Below, piece by piece: positions 18,539 through 27,102 of a DNA stretch of 64,000 nucleotides (its first letter is position 1; every line of letters begins with the position of its first letter). The notes below the pieces were generated by a model that did not search any database, had not been told where the DNA came from, and saw only the letters and a list, made by a program, of their open reading frames with translations. Source of the stretch: CAZSSH01 sp964609825 (GTDB lineage: Bacteria > Verrucomicrobiota > Lentisphaeria > Victivallales > Victivallaceae); the NCBI GenBank assembly GCA_964609825.1, contig CAZSSH010000004.1, positions 248,001 to 312,000 on the forward strand, written 5' to 3'. The translations under genes and the position numbers were made by a program.

Positions 18539-20620
18539 TTACTTGACCACCCGCTGCGAGTAGGGGACGCTGTCGAGAAACAAGCGTCCGTAGCGCTTGG
18601 AGATCACCCGGCAGTCGAGTAAAACGATGAATCCGCGGTCATGACGGCTGCGGATCAAGCGCCCCGCTCCCTGGCGGAATTTGAGGACCGCCTCGGGTAA
18701 ACTGTACTCCATAAAGGAGCTCTTGCCGCCCTCCTCAATACATGCCATGCGGGCGGCGATCAGGGGATGGCTGGGGACGGCAAAGGGGAGCTTGGTAATG
18801 ATGACATTGCTCAACGCCTCGCCGGGGACGTCCACGCCGGTCCAAAAGCTGTCGGTGCCGAAGAGGACGGAGTTGATGTCCTCTTTAAATTCCTTTAACA
18901 AGTGACTCCGGGAATACTTTTCGCCCTGAATTAAGAGCTGGATGCGGTTGTCCTCAAAATAATCACGCAGACGGTCGGCGCAATAACGCAAGGTTTGATA
19001 GCTGGTAAACAAGACAAATGCTTTGCCGCGGGTCATCTCGATGTAGCGCGGAATCTCGCGCACCAATGCGTCCAGATACCCGGCGTCGCTCGGGTCGGGC
19101 ATGCTTTGCGAAATCAATACCTCAGCCTGAGTGTAGTGAAACGGCGAATCCAATTGCAAGGTTTTCCCGTTGGTAAAGCCGGTGCGCCCCAAATAGTAAT
19201 CAAAGGTGTTGCGCACGGTCAAGGTGGCGCTGCAGAGCATCACCGGGAAATCCTGATGAAACAGCAAATTGCCCAAAATTTCGGCGACATTTAAGGGGGC
19301 GGCCTTGAGCGATAGGTTGTTGCGGTCTTTTTCGGCAAAATAGACCGCGTCCGGCACCGCCATTTTGAGAAACTGGTCGATTCCGTTGATGTACTCGCGG
19401 CAGCGCCCCAGCTGGGCCTCGATCTCGGTCTGAAACGACTCGTCGCTCTCGTCCTCGGCGTAGACGGCCAACTCTTTGGCCAGCTTGATGAGTTTGGGCG
19501 ACAGATTGTCGGCAAAGCGCCCGCAGTCGCGGATGGTCTTGGCCGTCTCCTGATGCTCCTCCAGGTATTGGTCAAAGTCGGCAAAAAAGCCGTAGACTTC
19601 ACCCTGACACTCGGTTACCAAAGCGCGCAAATTGATCGCTTTTTCGCCGCGGCGGAGCAAGATGCCCTTGGCGTTTTCGGGGTTGAAGAGGCGGTTTAAA
19701 AAGCCGAGTACGCCCGCCTTGGAGATGCTCAACCCCAAGTGTTCGGCCGCGTTGTCCTCCAAAGTGTGCGCCTCGTCGATCAACACCGCGCCGTAGTTGG
19801 GAAGCAAGCCGCCGCCGTCGCTTAATGCCGATGTTTTCATCCCGAGGTCGGTAAAAAACAGTGCGTGGTTGGCGATGATGATGTCGGCCGTTTCCCACTC
19901 GCGGCGGGCGCGGAAATAAAAACAGTTGCGGAAATGCCCGCACTTGGTCCCGAGGCAGTTACCGGCCTCGCAGCCGACCAAACTCCAGACGCCGGGCTCG
20001 ATTTTAAACTCCAGACTGTCGCGGTCGCCGGTGTCGGTCGCCTCGCTCCAGCGCTCGAGGCGGTCAAGGTCGAGCACCATGGAGGGCGAGGGGAGCAAAA
20101 TATCCCTGATTTCGCCGGTGACCATGCCGAAGCGGCGTCGGCAGAGGTAGTTGTGGCGGCCCTTGGCCAAGGCGGCCTTAAACTCACTGTTGCAGATTTT
20201 GTTTAAAAACGGGATGTCCTTTTGCATCAATTGCTCCTGCAAGTTGATGGTCTCGGTGGACACCACCGCCGGGCGGCCGCGCAATTTGGCGCGAAAGATC
20301 AAAGGGATCAAGTAGGCGAAACTTTTACCGACCCCGGTCGGGGCCTCGATACAGAGGTTGTCGCCCTGCGTCAAGGCTTCGGCGATGGCTTTGGACATTT
20401 GCATTTGCTGGGGGCGAAACTCGTAAGGAAGATTGCCCGCTTTGGCGGCATTGTGGAGGCTTCCGCCGGGGCTGAAAAACTCCTCGCACCGGCGGCAAAA
20501 CTCCGCCGCCGCCGGAAATGGACCGGCCTCAAGGGTGACTTCGGCTTCGACGGGAAACTCCTCCTCCAATTCCCCGGCAAATTCGCCGCTTTCCGCGTCG
20601 CGGTCAATGGGTTTAATCAT
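18539..20620 (-). CDS. dinG: DinG-family ATP-dependent DNA helicase with Fe-S cluster cysteines
   Basis: 693-aa superfamily 2 helicase of the DinG/XPD group. The ATG at 20620 overlaps the TGA of the preceding gene (ATGA), which sets the start. Walker A EAPTGVGKSF lies near residue 97 and the DEAH box (IDEAHTLEDN) near 281. Between them the four cysteines of GCEAGNCLGTKCGHFRNCF (about 212-235) match the 4Fe-4S ligand set of XPD-type helicases. C-terminal motifs QGAGRLIRSRHDRGFIVLLDCR complete the helicase core. It probably unwinds 5'-tailed or R-loop substrates and shares an operon with ruvB. Confidence 0.92.
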   Translation of the reverse strand: MIKPIDRDAESGEFAGELEEEFPVEAEVTLEAGPFPAAAEFCRRCEEFFSPGGSLHNAAKAGNLPYEFRPQQMQMSKAIAEALTQGDNLCIEAPTGVGKSFAYLIPLIFRAKLRGRPAVVSTETINLQEQLMQKDIPFLNKICNSEFKAALAKGRHNYLCRRRFGMVTGEIRDILLPSPSMVLDLDRLERWSEATDTGDRDSLEFKIEPGVWSLVGCEAGNCLGTKCGHFRNCFYFRARREWETADIIIANHALFFTDLGMKTSALSDGGGLLPNYGAVLIDEAHTLEDNAAEHLGLSISKAGVLGFLNRLFNPENAKGILLRRGEKAINLRALVTECQGEVYGFFADFDQYLEEHQETAKTIRDCGRFADNLSPKLIKLAKELAVYAEDESDESFQTEIEAQLGRCREYINGIDQFLKMAVPDAVYFAEKDRNNLSLKAAPLNVAEILGNLLFHQDFPVMLCSATLTVRNTFDYYLGRTGFTNGKTLQLDSPFHYTQAEVLISQSMPDPSDAGYLDALVREIPRYIEMTRGKAFVLFTSYQTLRYCADRLRDYFEDNRIQLLIQGEKYSRSHLLKEFKEDINSVLFGTDSFWTGVDVPGEALSNVIITKLPFAVPSHPLIAARMACIEEGGKSSFMEYSLPEAVLKFRQGAGRLIRSRHDRGFIVLLDCRVISKRYGRLFLDSVPYSQRVVK

Positions 20621-21891
20621 GATAACCGGCGTTTCTCCAAATAACTCGTTAAGAGCTCGGGCAGCGGTTTCAAGAGCTCGTCGGGCATGTTGAATCGCTC
20701 GGCCAACTCTTGAAGGATCAACGCGATATTGGGCACCGTCGCACTCTGCCAGTCGGCATAGTTGCGCTGAAAACGGATTTTGATTTGCGGGATCCGGCAG
20801 ACGAATTTGCGGTTTTCCTTGCCGGGGACGTACAGCAGACAATTTTCCGCATTCTCAATCTTAATCACCACCGGCAGCGGGTCGTCGACGATACCCAAAG
20901 TGGCATAGACGCGGATTGCAAAATTGAGCGCCTCGGCGATGAGTTTCACCAGCCGGTCAAAGGCAAGCCCGTTTTCCTCGATTTCGCGCACTCCGGCGTA
21001 ATGAAATGCGCCCGATTGGCAGATTTGCCAGAGACAGCTGCCGTTTTCGGCCATGTAGCGCAATGAGAAATTGGTGAAATAAGCCTTGACCATCTCCTCT
21101 TTGTCCAAAAACTCGGCCTTGGGGTAGGAGACAAAGGCCTCGTCGACCGCGTGCTTGATATCGCTCAGGCCAAAGCGTTTTTCGTGGTATTTGCCCGGTG
21201 CGGCGAGGATGGAAATCAGCACGTGGCGCTTTTGCTTGTGCGGGTATTTGCGCTTTTTAAAGAAATTGACCGCGTGCTCAAAGTCGGCCTCAAAGTTGTT
21301 GAGGGCGCTCTCGTAAAAATCCTTGTTTTCGTACAAAATACCGCGCAGCATTTTGCCCAAAAGTTCGCGCTGATTGCGCAAGGAGCGTTGAATTAAAGAG
21401 TGCATTTCGATCGCCCGGCGGGCCGGGCGGCTGGAGGCATCGGTGGTGCGGATATAAAAGACGCCGGTCTGGAGTTCGTTTTCGACCGCGTTGACGCAGA
21501 CGTGCGGCAAACCGGTAAACGGGCGGATGACCAAAACCACATAGCGTTTGCCGTCCACCTCGGGGCGCTCCAACGTGAAATCAATTGCGGGCTCAACATA
21601 CTGGTTGACAAACGCCCCCACCGCTGACGGGTCAAATGAGTGCAGCTCCTCGGCCGTGAGTCCGGTGTACACCGACGGGTGCCCGGAGGCGTCCTCGCCG
21701 ACGCCGATGACCAAAAATCCCCCTTTGGTGTTGGCCATCGCGAGACAGTGGCGGACGATTTTGGCTTTGGCGCCCCGGCTCATGGTGTGCCAATTCATCG
21801 CCGCTTTGTAATCAAGCTCATCCGACTCGACCGCGCGGCGGATGATTTCATCAAAGTCGATGCGAAACGATTGGGAGGAGCCGGACGCCAT
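20617..21891 (-). CDS. AlbA_2 / Schlafen-AAA_4-like putative DNA-binding protein
   Basis: 424-aa protein. The N-terminal 120 residues (ESDELDYKAAMNWHT, IVRHCLAMANTKGGFLVIGVGEDASG, VDGKRYVVLVIRPF) match the AlbA_2 domain seen in putative transcription regulators and Schlafen-like proteins. The remaining 300 residues show no domain I recognise; KKRKYPHKQKRHVLI is a strongly basic patch. It is translationally coupled to dinG through an ATGA overlap and follows the zinc-ribbon gene by 7 bases, so all three are probably expressed with ruvB. A role in nucleic acid handling is plausible but inferred. Confidence 0.75.
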   Translation of the reverse strand: MASGSSQSFRIDFDEIIRRAVESDELDYKAAMNWHTMSRGAKAKIVRHCLAMANTKGGFLVIGVGEDASGHPSVYTGLTAEELHSFDPSAVGAFVNQYVEPAIDFTLERPEVDGKRYVVLVIRPFTGLPHVCVNAVENELQTGVFYIRTTDASSRPARRAIEMHSLIQRSLRNQRELLGKMLRGILYENKDFYESALNNFEADFEHAVNFFKKRKYPHKQKRHVLISILAAPGKYHEKRFGLSDIKHAVDEAFVSYPKAEFLDKEEMVKAYFTNFSLRYMAENGSCLWQICQSGAFHYAGVREIEENGLAFDRLVKLIAEALNFAIRVYATLGIVDDPLPVVIKIENAENCLLYVPGKENRKFVCRIPQIKIRFQRNYADWQSATVPNIALILQELAERFNMPDELLKPLPELLTSYLEKRRLS

Positions 21892-21898
21892 GATCGTG

Positions 21899-22606
21899 TC
21901 ACTCCGCCAGATAGATCAAGTGCATGCAGTTGTTGCAGCTGGTGACCGCACCGCTTGCGATATCGCTCAACAACTGGTTGGTGATGCGCATGTGGCAGTT
22001 TTCGCAAATGCCGTCCTCGACTTTGGCGAGCGGCAAGCCGAGATTTTTGTCGCGGAGTAATACCTCGTAGCGCTGCAGGACCGCCGTCTCAATTTTGCGG
22101 ACCAGAGGCGGTCGGCCGGCGGTGAGGTTGGCAATCTCGGTTTTGACCTCGGTGCGGAACTCTTCCAGCTCTTTGATTTCGCTTTGCGCCGACTTGACCA
22201 CCGCTTCGGCTTCGCTTTTAATTTTGGCGACTTTGGGCTTGGCGGCCTCGATTTTGTCGAGTCCGTCAATGACCATGGTCTCCAGCTGGCCGATTTTCAT
22301 CTGATGGCTGGCCACCTCTTGCAGCATGGCCTGATACTCATTGTTTTTCTTGACCATGACCGACTGCTGCTGAAGTTTTTTAATCGCGTCATTGAGCTCG
22401 GCAACCTTTTTTTCGGCGGCTTTGACGGTGTTCTCCATTTTTTGGAAGGTGTTGCGCGCGTTTTCAAAGCGGGCAAAGGCCTCCTGCTGCTTGGCTGAGA
22501 GTTTCTCAATCTCTTTGGGCAACAGCGTCAAGCGCTGATTCAAATCACGGATGCGCATATCAACTGCCTGCAAGGCAAGCAACGGTTCGACCCAGGGTGC
22601 CGGCAT
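21899..22606 (-). CDS. Coiled-coil protein with C4-type zinc ribbon (CT398-like)
   Basis: 235-aa protein. The start at 22606 follows GGAGAG at seven bases. Residues 10-170 are a long charged heptad-rich helix hairpin (DLNQRLTLLPKEIEKLSAKQ, KKVAELNDAIKKLQ, IKELEEFRTEVKTEIANL). The C-terminus carries CENCHMRI...SCNNCMHLIYL, a four-cysteine zinc ribbon. This is the architecture of the Chlamydia CT398 / bacterial zinc-ribbon coiled-coil family, which has been linked to RNA polymerase and secretion factors in Chlamydia. Its role here is unknown. It lies 23 bases after ruvB. Confidence 0.87.
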   Translation of the reverse strand: MPAPWVEPLLALQAVDMRIRDLNQRLTLLPKEIEKLSAKQQEAFARFENARNTFQKMENTVKAAEKKVAELNDAIKKLQQQSVMVKKNNEYQAMLQEVASHQMKIGQLETMVIDGLDKIEAAKPKVAKIKSEAEAVVKSAQSEIKELEEFRTEVKTEIANLTAGRPPLVRKIETAVLQRYEVLLRDKNLGLPLAKVEDGICENCHMRITNQLLSDIASGAVTSCNNCMHLIYLAE

Positions 22607-22629
22607 AGTTATCTCTCCATATTTAGTAA

Positions 22630-23646
22630 TTAAAACAGTTCGTCGGGTTTGACCATCGGTTTGAGGCCGAGCTTGCTCCACGCCTTGGGAGTGGCCACGC
22701 GCCCTTTGGGGGTGCGCACCAGGTAACCGCGCTGGATCAAAAACGGCTCGTAGACTTCCTCAATGGAGTCCTCCTCCTCGCCGACCGAGACCGAAATATT
22801 TTTGAGCCCCACCGGTCCGCCGTTAAAGTTGCCGATGATCACTTCCAAAATACGCAAGTCCATCTCGTCCAAACCGTCGTCGTCGATCTGCAAGAGCTCC
22901 AACGCTTTGCAGGCGACTTCCTCGGTGATGATCGAGTCGGCGCGGATCTGGGCGTAGTCGCGGGCGCGGCGCAACAGATTGTTGGCAATGCGCGGGGTGC
23001 CGCGGCAGCGTCGGGCGATCACCTCCGCACCCTCCGGGGTGATGTCCACTTTGAGAATCCCGGCCGAGCGCAGCAAAATCTGGGTCAACGGCGGGACATC
23101 GTAGTAGTCCAGCCGGACGTTGAGCCCGAAGCGCGACCGCAGCGGGGCCGAGATCATCCCTTGGCGCGTGGTGGCGCCAATGAGGGTAAAATGAGGAACG
23201 TTGAGCCGCACCGAGCGCGCGCCGGGGCCCTGCTCAAGCATGATGTCGATAAAAAAGTCCTCCATCGCACTGTAAAGATACTCCTCCACCACCGTGTTGA
23301 GCCGGTGGATTTCGTCGATGAATAAAATATCGCCGGGCGCCAGCGAGGTGAGGAGCCCTGCCAAGTCGCCGGGTTTCTCGATCGCCGGGCCGCTGGAGGA
23401 CTTGATGTTGCTTTTGCGCTCGTTGGCGATGATGTAGGCCAAGGTGGTCTTGCCGAGGCCGGGGGGGCCGCTTAAAATAATGTGGTCCAAGGCTTCGTCG
23501 CGGTTGCGCGCGGCTTCGACAAAGAGCGTCAGCTGATCCTTGATCTTGTCCTGCCCCGGGAAGTCGGCAAAGCTGGGCGGACGCAGCGAGTTCTCTTTGG
23601 CCGGATCCTTTTTGTTGAGCGTTGATGTAATGAATTGTTCGGTCAT
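22630..23646 (-). CDS. ruvB: Holliday junction branch migration ATPase RuvB
   Basis: 338-aa AAA+ motor of the RuvABC resolvasome. Walker A GPPGLGKTT (about residues 60-68), Walker B FIDEIHRLN (about 110), the RuvB-specific hairpin (FFIDIMLEQGPGARSVRL), sensor 1 (LIGATTRQGM) and a C-terminal winged helix (IEEVYEPFLIQRGYLVRTPKGR) are all present. ruvA and ruvC are not in the window. It heads a unit with the zinc-ribbon, AlbA_2 and dinG genes. Confidence 0.97.
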   Translation of the reverse strand: MTEQFITSTLNKKDPAKENSLRPPSFADFPGQDKIKDQLTLFVEAARNRDEALDHIILSGPPGLGKTTLAYIIANERKSNIKSSSGPAIEKPGDLAGLLTSLAPGDILFIDEIHRLNTVVEEYLYSAMEDFFIDIMLEQGPGARSVRLNVPHFTLIGATTRQGMISAPLRSRFGLNVRLDYYDVPPLTQILLRSAGILKVDITPEGAEVIARRCRGTPRIANNLLRRARDYAQIRADSIITEEVACKALELLQIDDDGLDEMDLRILEVIIGNFNGGPVGLKNISVSVGEEEDSIEEVYEPFLIQRGYLVRTPKGRVATPKAWSKLGLKPMVKPDELF

Positions 23647-23774
23647 GATTTATTTTATAAAAAAAACTTGTTTTTCGCGATTTATGATGTAAATTTAATA
23701 ACGTTAGAAAAAATATCATTGTTTTTGATAAATTGCCAGTTGTTTTCAACAAAAATCGAAAGGATTTCCAAAAA

Positions 23775-25886
23775 ATGTACGATCTTACGCTTGCCGCCAA
23801 GTCGGCAAACACCATCCGCATGCTGTCCGCCGAAGCCGTCCAAAAAGCCAAGTCCGGACACCCGGGGATGCCTTTGGGTTGCGCCGATTACGCCTTTACC
23901 CTCTGGTACAAGTACTTGCGGCACAATCCCAAAAATCCGACTTGGATCGGGCGCGACCGTTTCATTTTGTCCGCCGGTCACGGCTCGATGCTGGAGTATA
24001 GCTTGCTCCATTTGTTTGAGTATGGCTTGCCGATGGAAGAGCTCAAAAACTTCCGTCAGTGGGACAGCCGCACCCCCGGCCACCCCGAGTTCGGCCACAC
24101 CAAAGGGGTGGACATCACCACCGGTCCTTTGGGCAGCGGTTTTGCCTCCGCCGTCGGGATGGCGATTGCCAACCGTTACTTTGCCGCCAAGACCGGTTTG
24201 GATCAGACTGACTTTTTTGCCAACAAGATTTACATCATCGCCGGCGACGGCTGCATGATGGAAGGGGCCACCAGTGAAGCCGCTTCGCTTGCCGGTCACC
24301 TTGCCTTGGACGAAATGGTCGTCTTTTATGATGACAACAGCATCACCATTGAGGGGCAGACCTCGCTCGCTTTCTCCGAAGACGTTGCCGCCCGTTTCGC
24401 CGCTTACAACTGGCGTGTGATCAAGCTTGAGAATGCCAACGACATCGCCAAGTGCGACGCCGCTCTCGCTCAGGCCGTGGAGAGCGACGGCCGCCCGACG
24501 CTGATCATCGGCAAAACCAAAATCGGCTTCGGCGCCCCCAACAAGCAGGGCAAAGCCTCCGCCCACGGCGAGCCCTTGGGAGAGGAAGAAGTCGAAGCTT
24601 TGCGCAAAAACCTCAACATGCCCGCCGAAAAATTCTTTGTCGCGCCGGAAGTTGCCGCGTTTTGCCAAAACCGCGTCGCCGAGCTGGAAAAATCTGCCGC
24701 TGCGTGGGAAGCCAAGTTCCAAGCCTTTGTCGCCGCCGACCCGGTACGCGCCAAAATGATCCAGTCCTTTGTCAATAAGACCGTCCCGGCCAACCTCAAA
24801 GAAGAGTTGCTCAAAGTGACTCCGGTCGACAAACCGATTGCCAGCCGTGCTTCCGGCGGCATCGTCCTGCAAAAAGCCGCCGAGCTCGTTCCCGCTTTGT
24901 TTGGCGGTGCGGCCGACTTGGCTCCCTCGACCAAGACCGACATCAAAAACGGCGGCGATTTCACCGCCGACAACCGCGCCGGGCGCAATCTCCACTTTGG
25001 CGTCCGCGAGCTCGCGATGGCCTTGGCCGGCAATGGGATGGCGCTCAACGGGACCGCGATCCCGTACACCTCTACTTTCTTTGTGTTCTCTGATTATATG
25101 AAACCTGCCATGCGTTTGGCGGCGATTCAAAATCTGCATCAAATCTATGTCTTTACCCACGACTCGTTTTACGTGGGCGAGGACGGGCCGACCCATGAGC
25201 CCATTGAGCAAATCGCCATGCTCCGCACCATTCCCGGCATGACCGTGCTGCGTCCCGCCGAAGCGCACGAAGTGGCGGGCGCCTGGGCTTATGCGTTGCA
25301 AGAGGCCAAAGGGCCGGTCGCCTTGTTGTTGACCCGTCAGGATTTGGCTCCCTATTCGGCCGAAATGGCCGCCAAGGTCGATGTCAGCAAGGGGGCTTAC
25401 GTGATCAGCGATGATGACGAATTCGACATCATTTTGATCGCCACCGGCTCCGAAGTCGAGCTGGCGCTCAAGACCGCCGAACTGATGCGCGCCGACGGCT
25501 GCGGCGTCCGCGTGGTATCGATGGTTTCGCAGGAGCTCTTCCTCAAGCAGTCCTATGAGTACCAGGAGTCGGTGCTGCCCCCCGAATTCATCTGCAACGT
25601 TTCCATCGAGGCCGGGACCACCTACGGCTGGCACCGCTTCATCGGCAAAGACGGTTTAGCGATCGGTCTCGACCACTTCGGCGCCTCGGCTCCCTATAAA
25701 GTCTTGACCGAGAAATTCGGCTTCACCCCCGAGGGTGTGCTGGCCCGCATCAAAGAGCACTTCATTTACGAGGATGAGGAAGGCTGCGGCTGCGGTTGTG
25801 AAGATGACGAAAACTGCGACTGCGGCGATGAGTGCGGTTGCGGCGACGACGATTGCAACTGCAATTGCGAGCCCAACAAAAAGTAA
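23775..25886 (+). CDS. tkt: Transketolase with acidic, cysteine-rich C-terminal tail
   Basis: 703-aa thiamine-diphosphate enzyme of the pentose phosphate pathway. The start at 23775 (MYDLTLAAKSANTIRML) follows AAAGGA. GHPGMPLGCADYA (about 34-46), the ThDP motif GDGCMMEGATSEAA (about 156-169, ending with DDN) and VGEDGPTHEPIEQ (about 466-478, catalytic Glu region) are intact. The normal fold ends around residue 665. The last 38 residues form an added tail with ten cysteines among Asp, Glu, Gly and Asn (pattern CGCGC, CDCGDECGCG, DDDCNCNC). Such a tail is not part of transketolase and could bind metal. Codon usage of the tail looks like the rest of the gene. Confidence 0.96.
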   Translation: MYDLTLAAKSANTIRMLSAEAVQKAKSGHPGMPLGCADYAFTLWYKYLRHNPKNPTWIGRDRFILSAGHGSMLEYSLLHLFEYGLPMEELKNFRQWDSRTPGHPEFGHTKGVDITTGPLGSGFASAVGMAIANRYFAAKTGLDQTDFFANKIYIIAGDGCMMEGATSEAASLAGHLALDEMVVFYDDNSITIEGQTSLAFSEDVAARFAAYNWRVIKLENANDIAKCDAALAQAVESDGRPTLIIGKTKIGFGAPNKQGKASAHGEPLGEEEVEALRKNLNMPAEKFFVAPEVAAFCQNRVAELEKSAAAWEAKFQAFVAADPVRAKMIQSFVNKTVPANLKEELLKVTPVDKPIASRASGGIVLQKAAELVPALFGGAADLAPSTKTDIKNGGDFTADNRAGRNLHFGVRELAMALAGNGMALNGTAIPYTSTFFVFSDYMKPAMRLAAIQNLHQIYVFTHDSFYVGEDGPTHEPIEQIAMLRTIPGMTVLRPAEAHEVAGAWAYALQEAKGPVALLLTRQDLAPYSAEMAAKVDVSKGAYVISDDDEFDIILIATGSEVELALKTAELMRADGCGVRVVSMVSQELFLKQSYEYQESVLPPEFICNVSIEAGTTYGWHRFIGKDGLAIGLDHFGASAPYKVLTEKFGFTPEGVLARIKEHFIYEDEEGCGCGCEDDENCDCGDECGCGDDDCNCNCEPNKK

Positions 25887-25901
25887 GTTGTCATAACTTG
25901 C

Positions 25902-25934
25902 ACGGGAGGAGTGAAAGCTCTTCCCGTTTTTTTT
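25902..25934 (+). terminator. Intrinsic terminator of transketolase gene
   Basis: ACGGGAGGAG pairs with CTCTTCCCGT (one G-T pair) around TGAAAG, followed by eight T. Confidence 0.92.
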
Positions 25935-25940
25935 GTCCAG

Positions 25941-25994
25941 CAATGTAAAAAACAATGTAAAAAACTTGCATAAACTCTTGGTTAAAATGTAAAA
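25941..25994 (+). repeat. Repeated AATGTAAAA boxes, candidate regulator site
   Basis: CAATGTAAAAAA occurs twice back to back (25941-25952 and 25953-25964). A third core AATGTAAAA (25986-25994) sits between the -35 and -10 hexamers. Direct repeats in and before a promoter suggest a binding site, but A-rich composition makes chance recurrence possible. Confidence 0.4.
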
Positions 25995-26005
25995 TATGGT
26001 ATAAT
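25978..26005 (+). promoter_or_regulatory. Promoter of LacI-pseudopilin-1228-aa operon
   Basis: TTGGTT (25978-25983), a 16-base spacer and consensus TATAAT (26000-26005), about 45 bases before the regulator ATG. Confidence 0.65.
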
Positions 26006-26050
26006 TTAAGGAAAAGACAGCAATTCAATGTTACGCAATTGTGGAAAAAG

Positions 26051-27058
26051 ATGAATATCACAATCCAAAAAATCGCCGAGGAAACCAATTTGAGCATTGC
26101 CACGATTTCCCGGATATTAAACGGCAAAGGAGCGCATAAGCGCGAAACGGTCAAGCTCGTGAAAGACACTTTGCAGCAACTCTCGGGCGACTATCACAGC
26201 TCCAAGAGCTTTGAGTCCATCGGCGTGGTACTGCAACTTTATCCCAACTTTATCTGTCACCCGTACAGTTACACCATGCTGAGCTCGATTTTGGAAACGC
26301 TGGCGGCGGAGGGGTATTATGCCCAAATCATCCCGGTCAACTCGCGGCGGATCACTGTCGGCGATTTTGAGAAAATGTTTGAGCAATTTGACATCAAAGG
26401 TTTGCTGATTCAGGAGTTGGACTCATTGTATGATACTGTGCCCACCTTGTCCAAGCTCCCGCTGCCGGTGGTCCGCATCGGCGACATCCGCGACTCTGAC
26501 GATTGGTACTGCGTCCACTCGCGCAGCCGTCAGGCCGGGGTCGATGCCGCCAATTATTTGTGGAGCATGGGCAACCGCCGCTTTGGCGTCATTTATGTCG
26601 GGACGGCCGATTTGTGTCAGGAGCTCCGGGTCAACGGCTTTATGGATCAGGTCCGGCAGCTGGCGGGCAAAGACACGCAATTTTGGATGCGGCACATTCC
26701 GCATATGAATCAATCGACCACCGTCAACGCGGCGGTGGAGCTTAACACCATGACCGACCCGCCGGAAGCAATTTTTTGCACCAACAGCACCATCGCCCGG
26801 CAGCTTGTCCATGAGCTGCGGGCGGTCGGGATGCGCGTGCCGGAGGATATTTCGGTCATTTCAGTGGAGGACGCTGACGAGCTGGCGGAGGCCGGGATCT
26901 CGGTCATCCAGCAGCCGACGCGCGAAATGGGACGGCTGGCGGTGCAAAATCTGGTCAATTTGCTGCAAAACAAAGTTCATGTCAAAAAAGAAACGGTATT
27001 GCCCTGCAATCTCGTGATCCGCAAATCAACCATGCTGCGAAACGGTAGTGACAAATGA
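26051..27058 (+). CDS. LacI-family transcription regulator
   Basis: 335-aa regulator. The ATG at 26051 (MNITIQKIAEETNLS) is preferred over a TTG four codons upstream because it aligns with LacI N-termini. The helix-turn-helix with ATISRILNGKGAHKRETV (residues about 16-33) is followed by the sensor fold (SIGVVLQLYPNF, FDIKGLLIQELDS, AANYLWSMGNRRFGVIYVGTAD, PPEAIFCTNSTIARQLVHEL, EDISVISVEDADELAEAGISVIQQP). The sequence diverges more than usual from well-studied LacI proteins, so no effector can be guessed. It is the first gene of the second regulator-pseudopilin-enzyme cassette; 44 bases separate it from the pseudopilin ATG. Confidence 0.9.
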   Translation: MNITIQKIAEETNLSIATISRILNGKGAHKRETVKLVKDTLQQLSGDYHSSKSFESIGVVLQLYPNFICHPYSYTMLSSILETLAAEGYYAQIIPVNSRRITVGDFEKMFEQFDIKGLLIQELDSLYDTVPTLSKLPLPVVRIGDIRDSDDWYCVHSRSRQAGVDAANYLWSMGNRRFGVIYVGTADLCQELRVNGFMDQVRQLAGKDTQFWMRHIPHMNQSTTVNAAVELNTMTDPPEAIFCTNSTIARQLVHELRAVGMRVPEDISVISVEDADELAEAGISVIQQPTREMGRLAVQNLVNLLQNKVHVKKETVLPCNLVIRKSTMLRNGSDK

Positions 27059-27102
27059 ATCCTTCCTTTTTAATATTTAACACCAAGAGGAGAGTAAAAA
27101 AG

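Noticed and set aside
20620..20842. Longer N-terminus for dinG
   Set aside because: It would overlap the AlbA_2 gene by more than 220 bases; the ATGA overlap at 20617-20620 is a standard coupled start.
23682..25634. 650-codon open frame on the minus strand opposite transketolase
   Set aside because: It lies entirely over a well-supported transketolase gene, has no recognisable domain or ribosome binding site, and is explained by the codon bias of the real gene.
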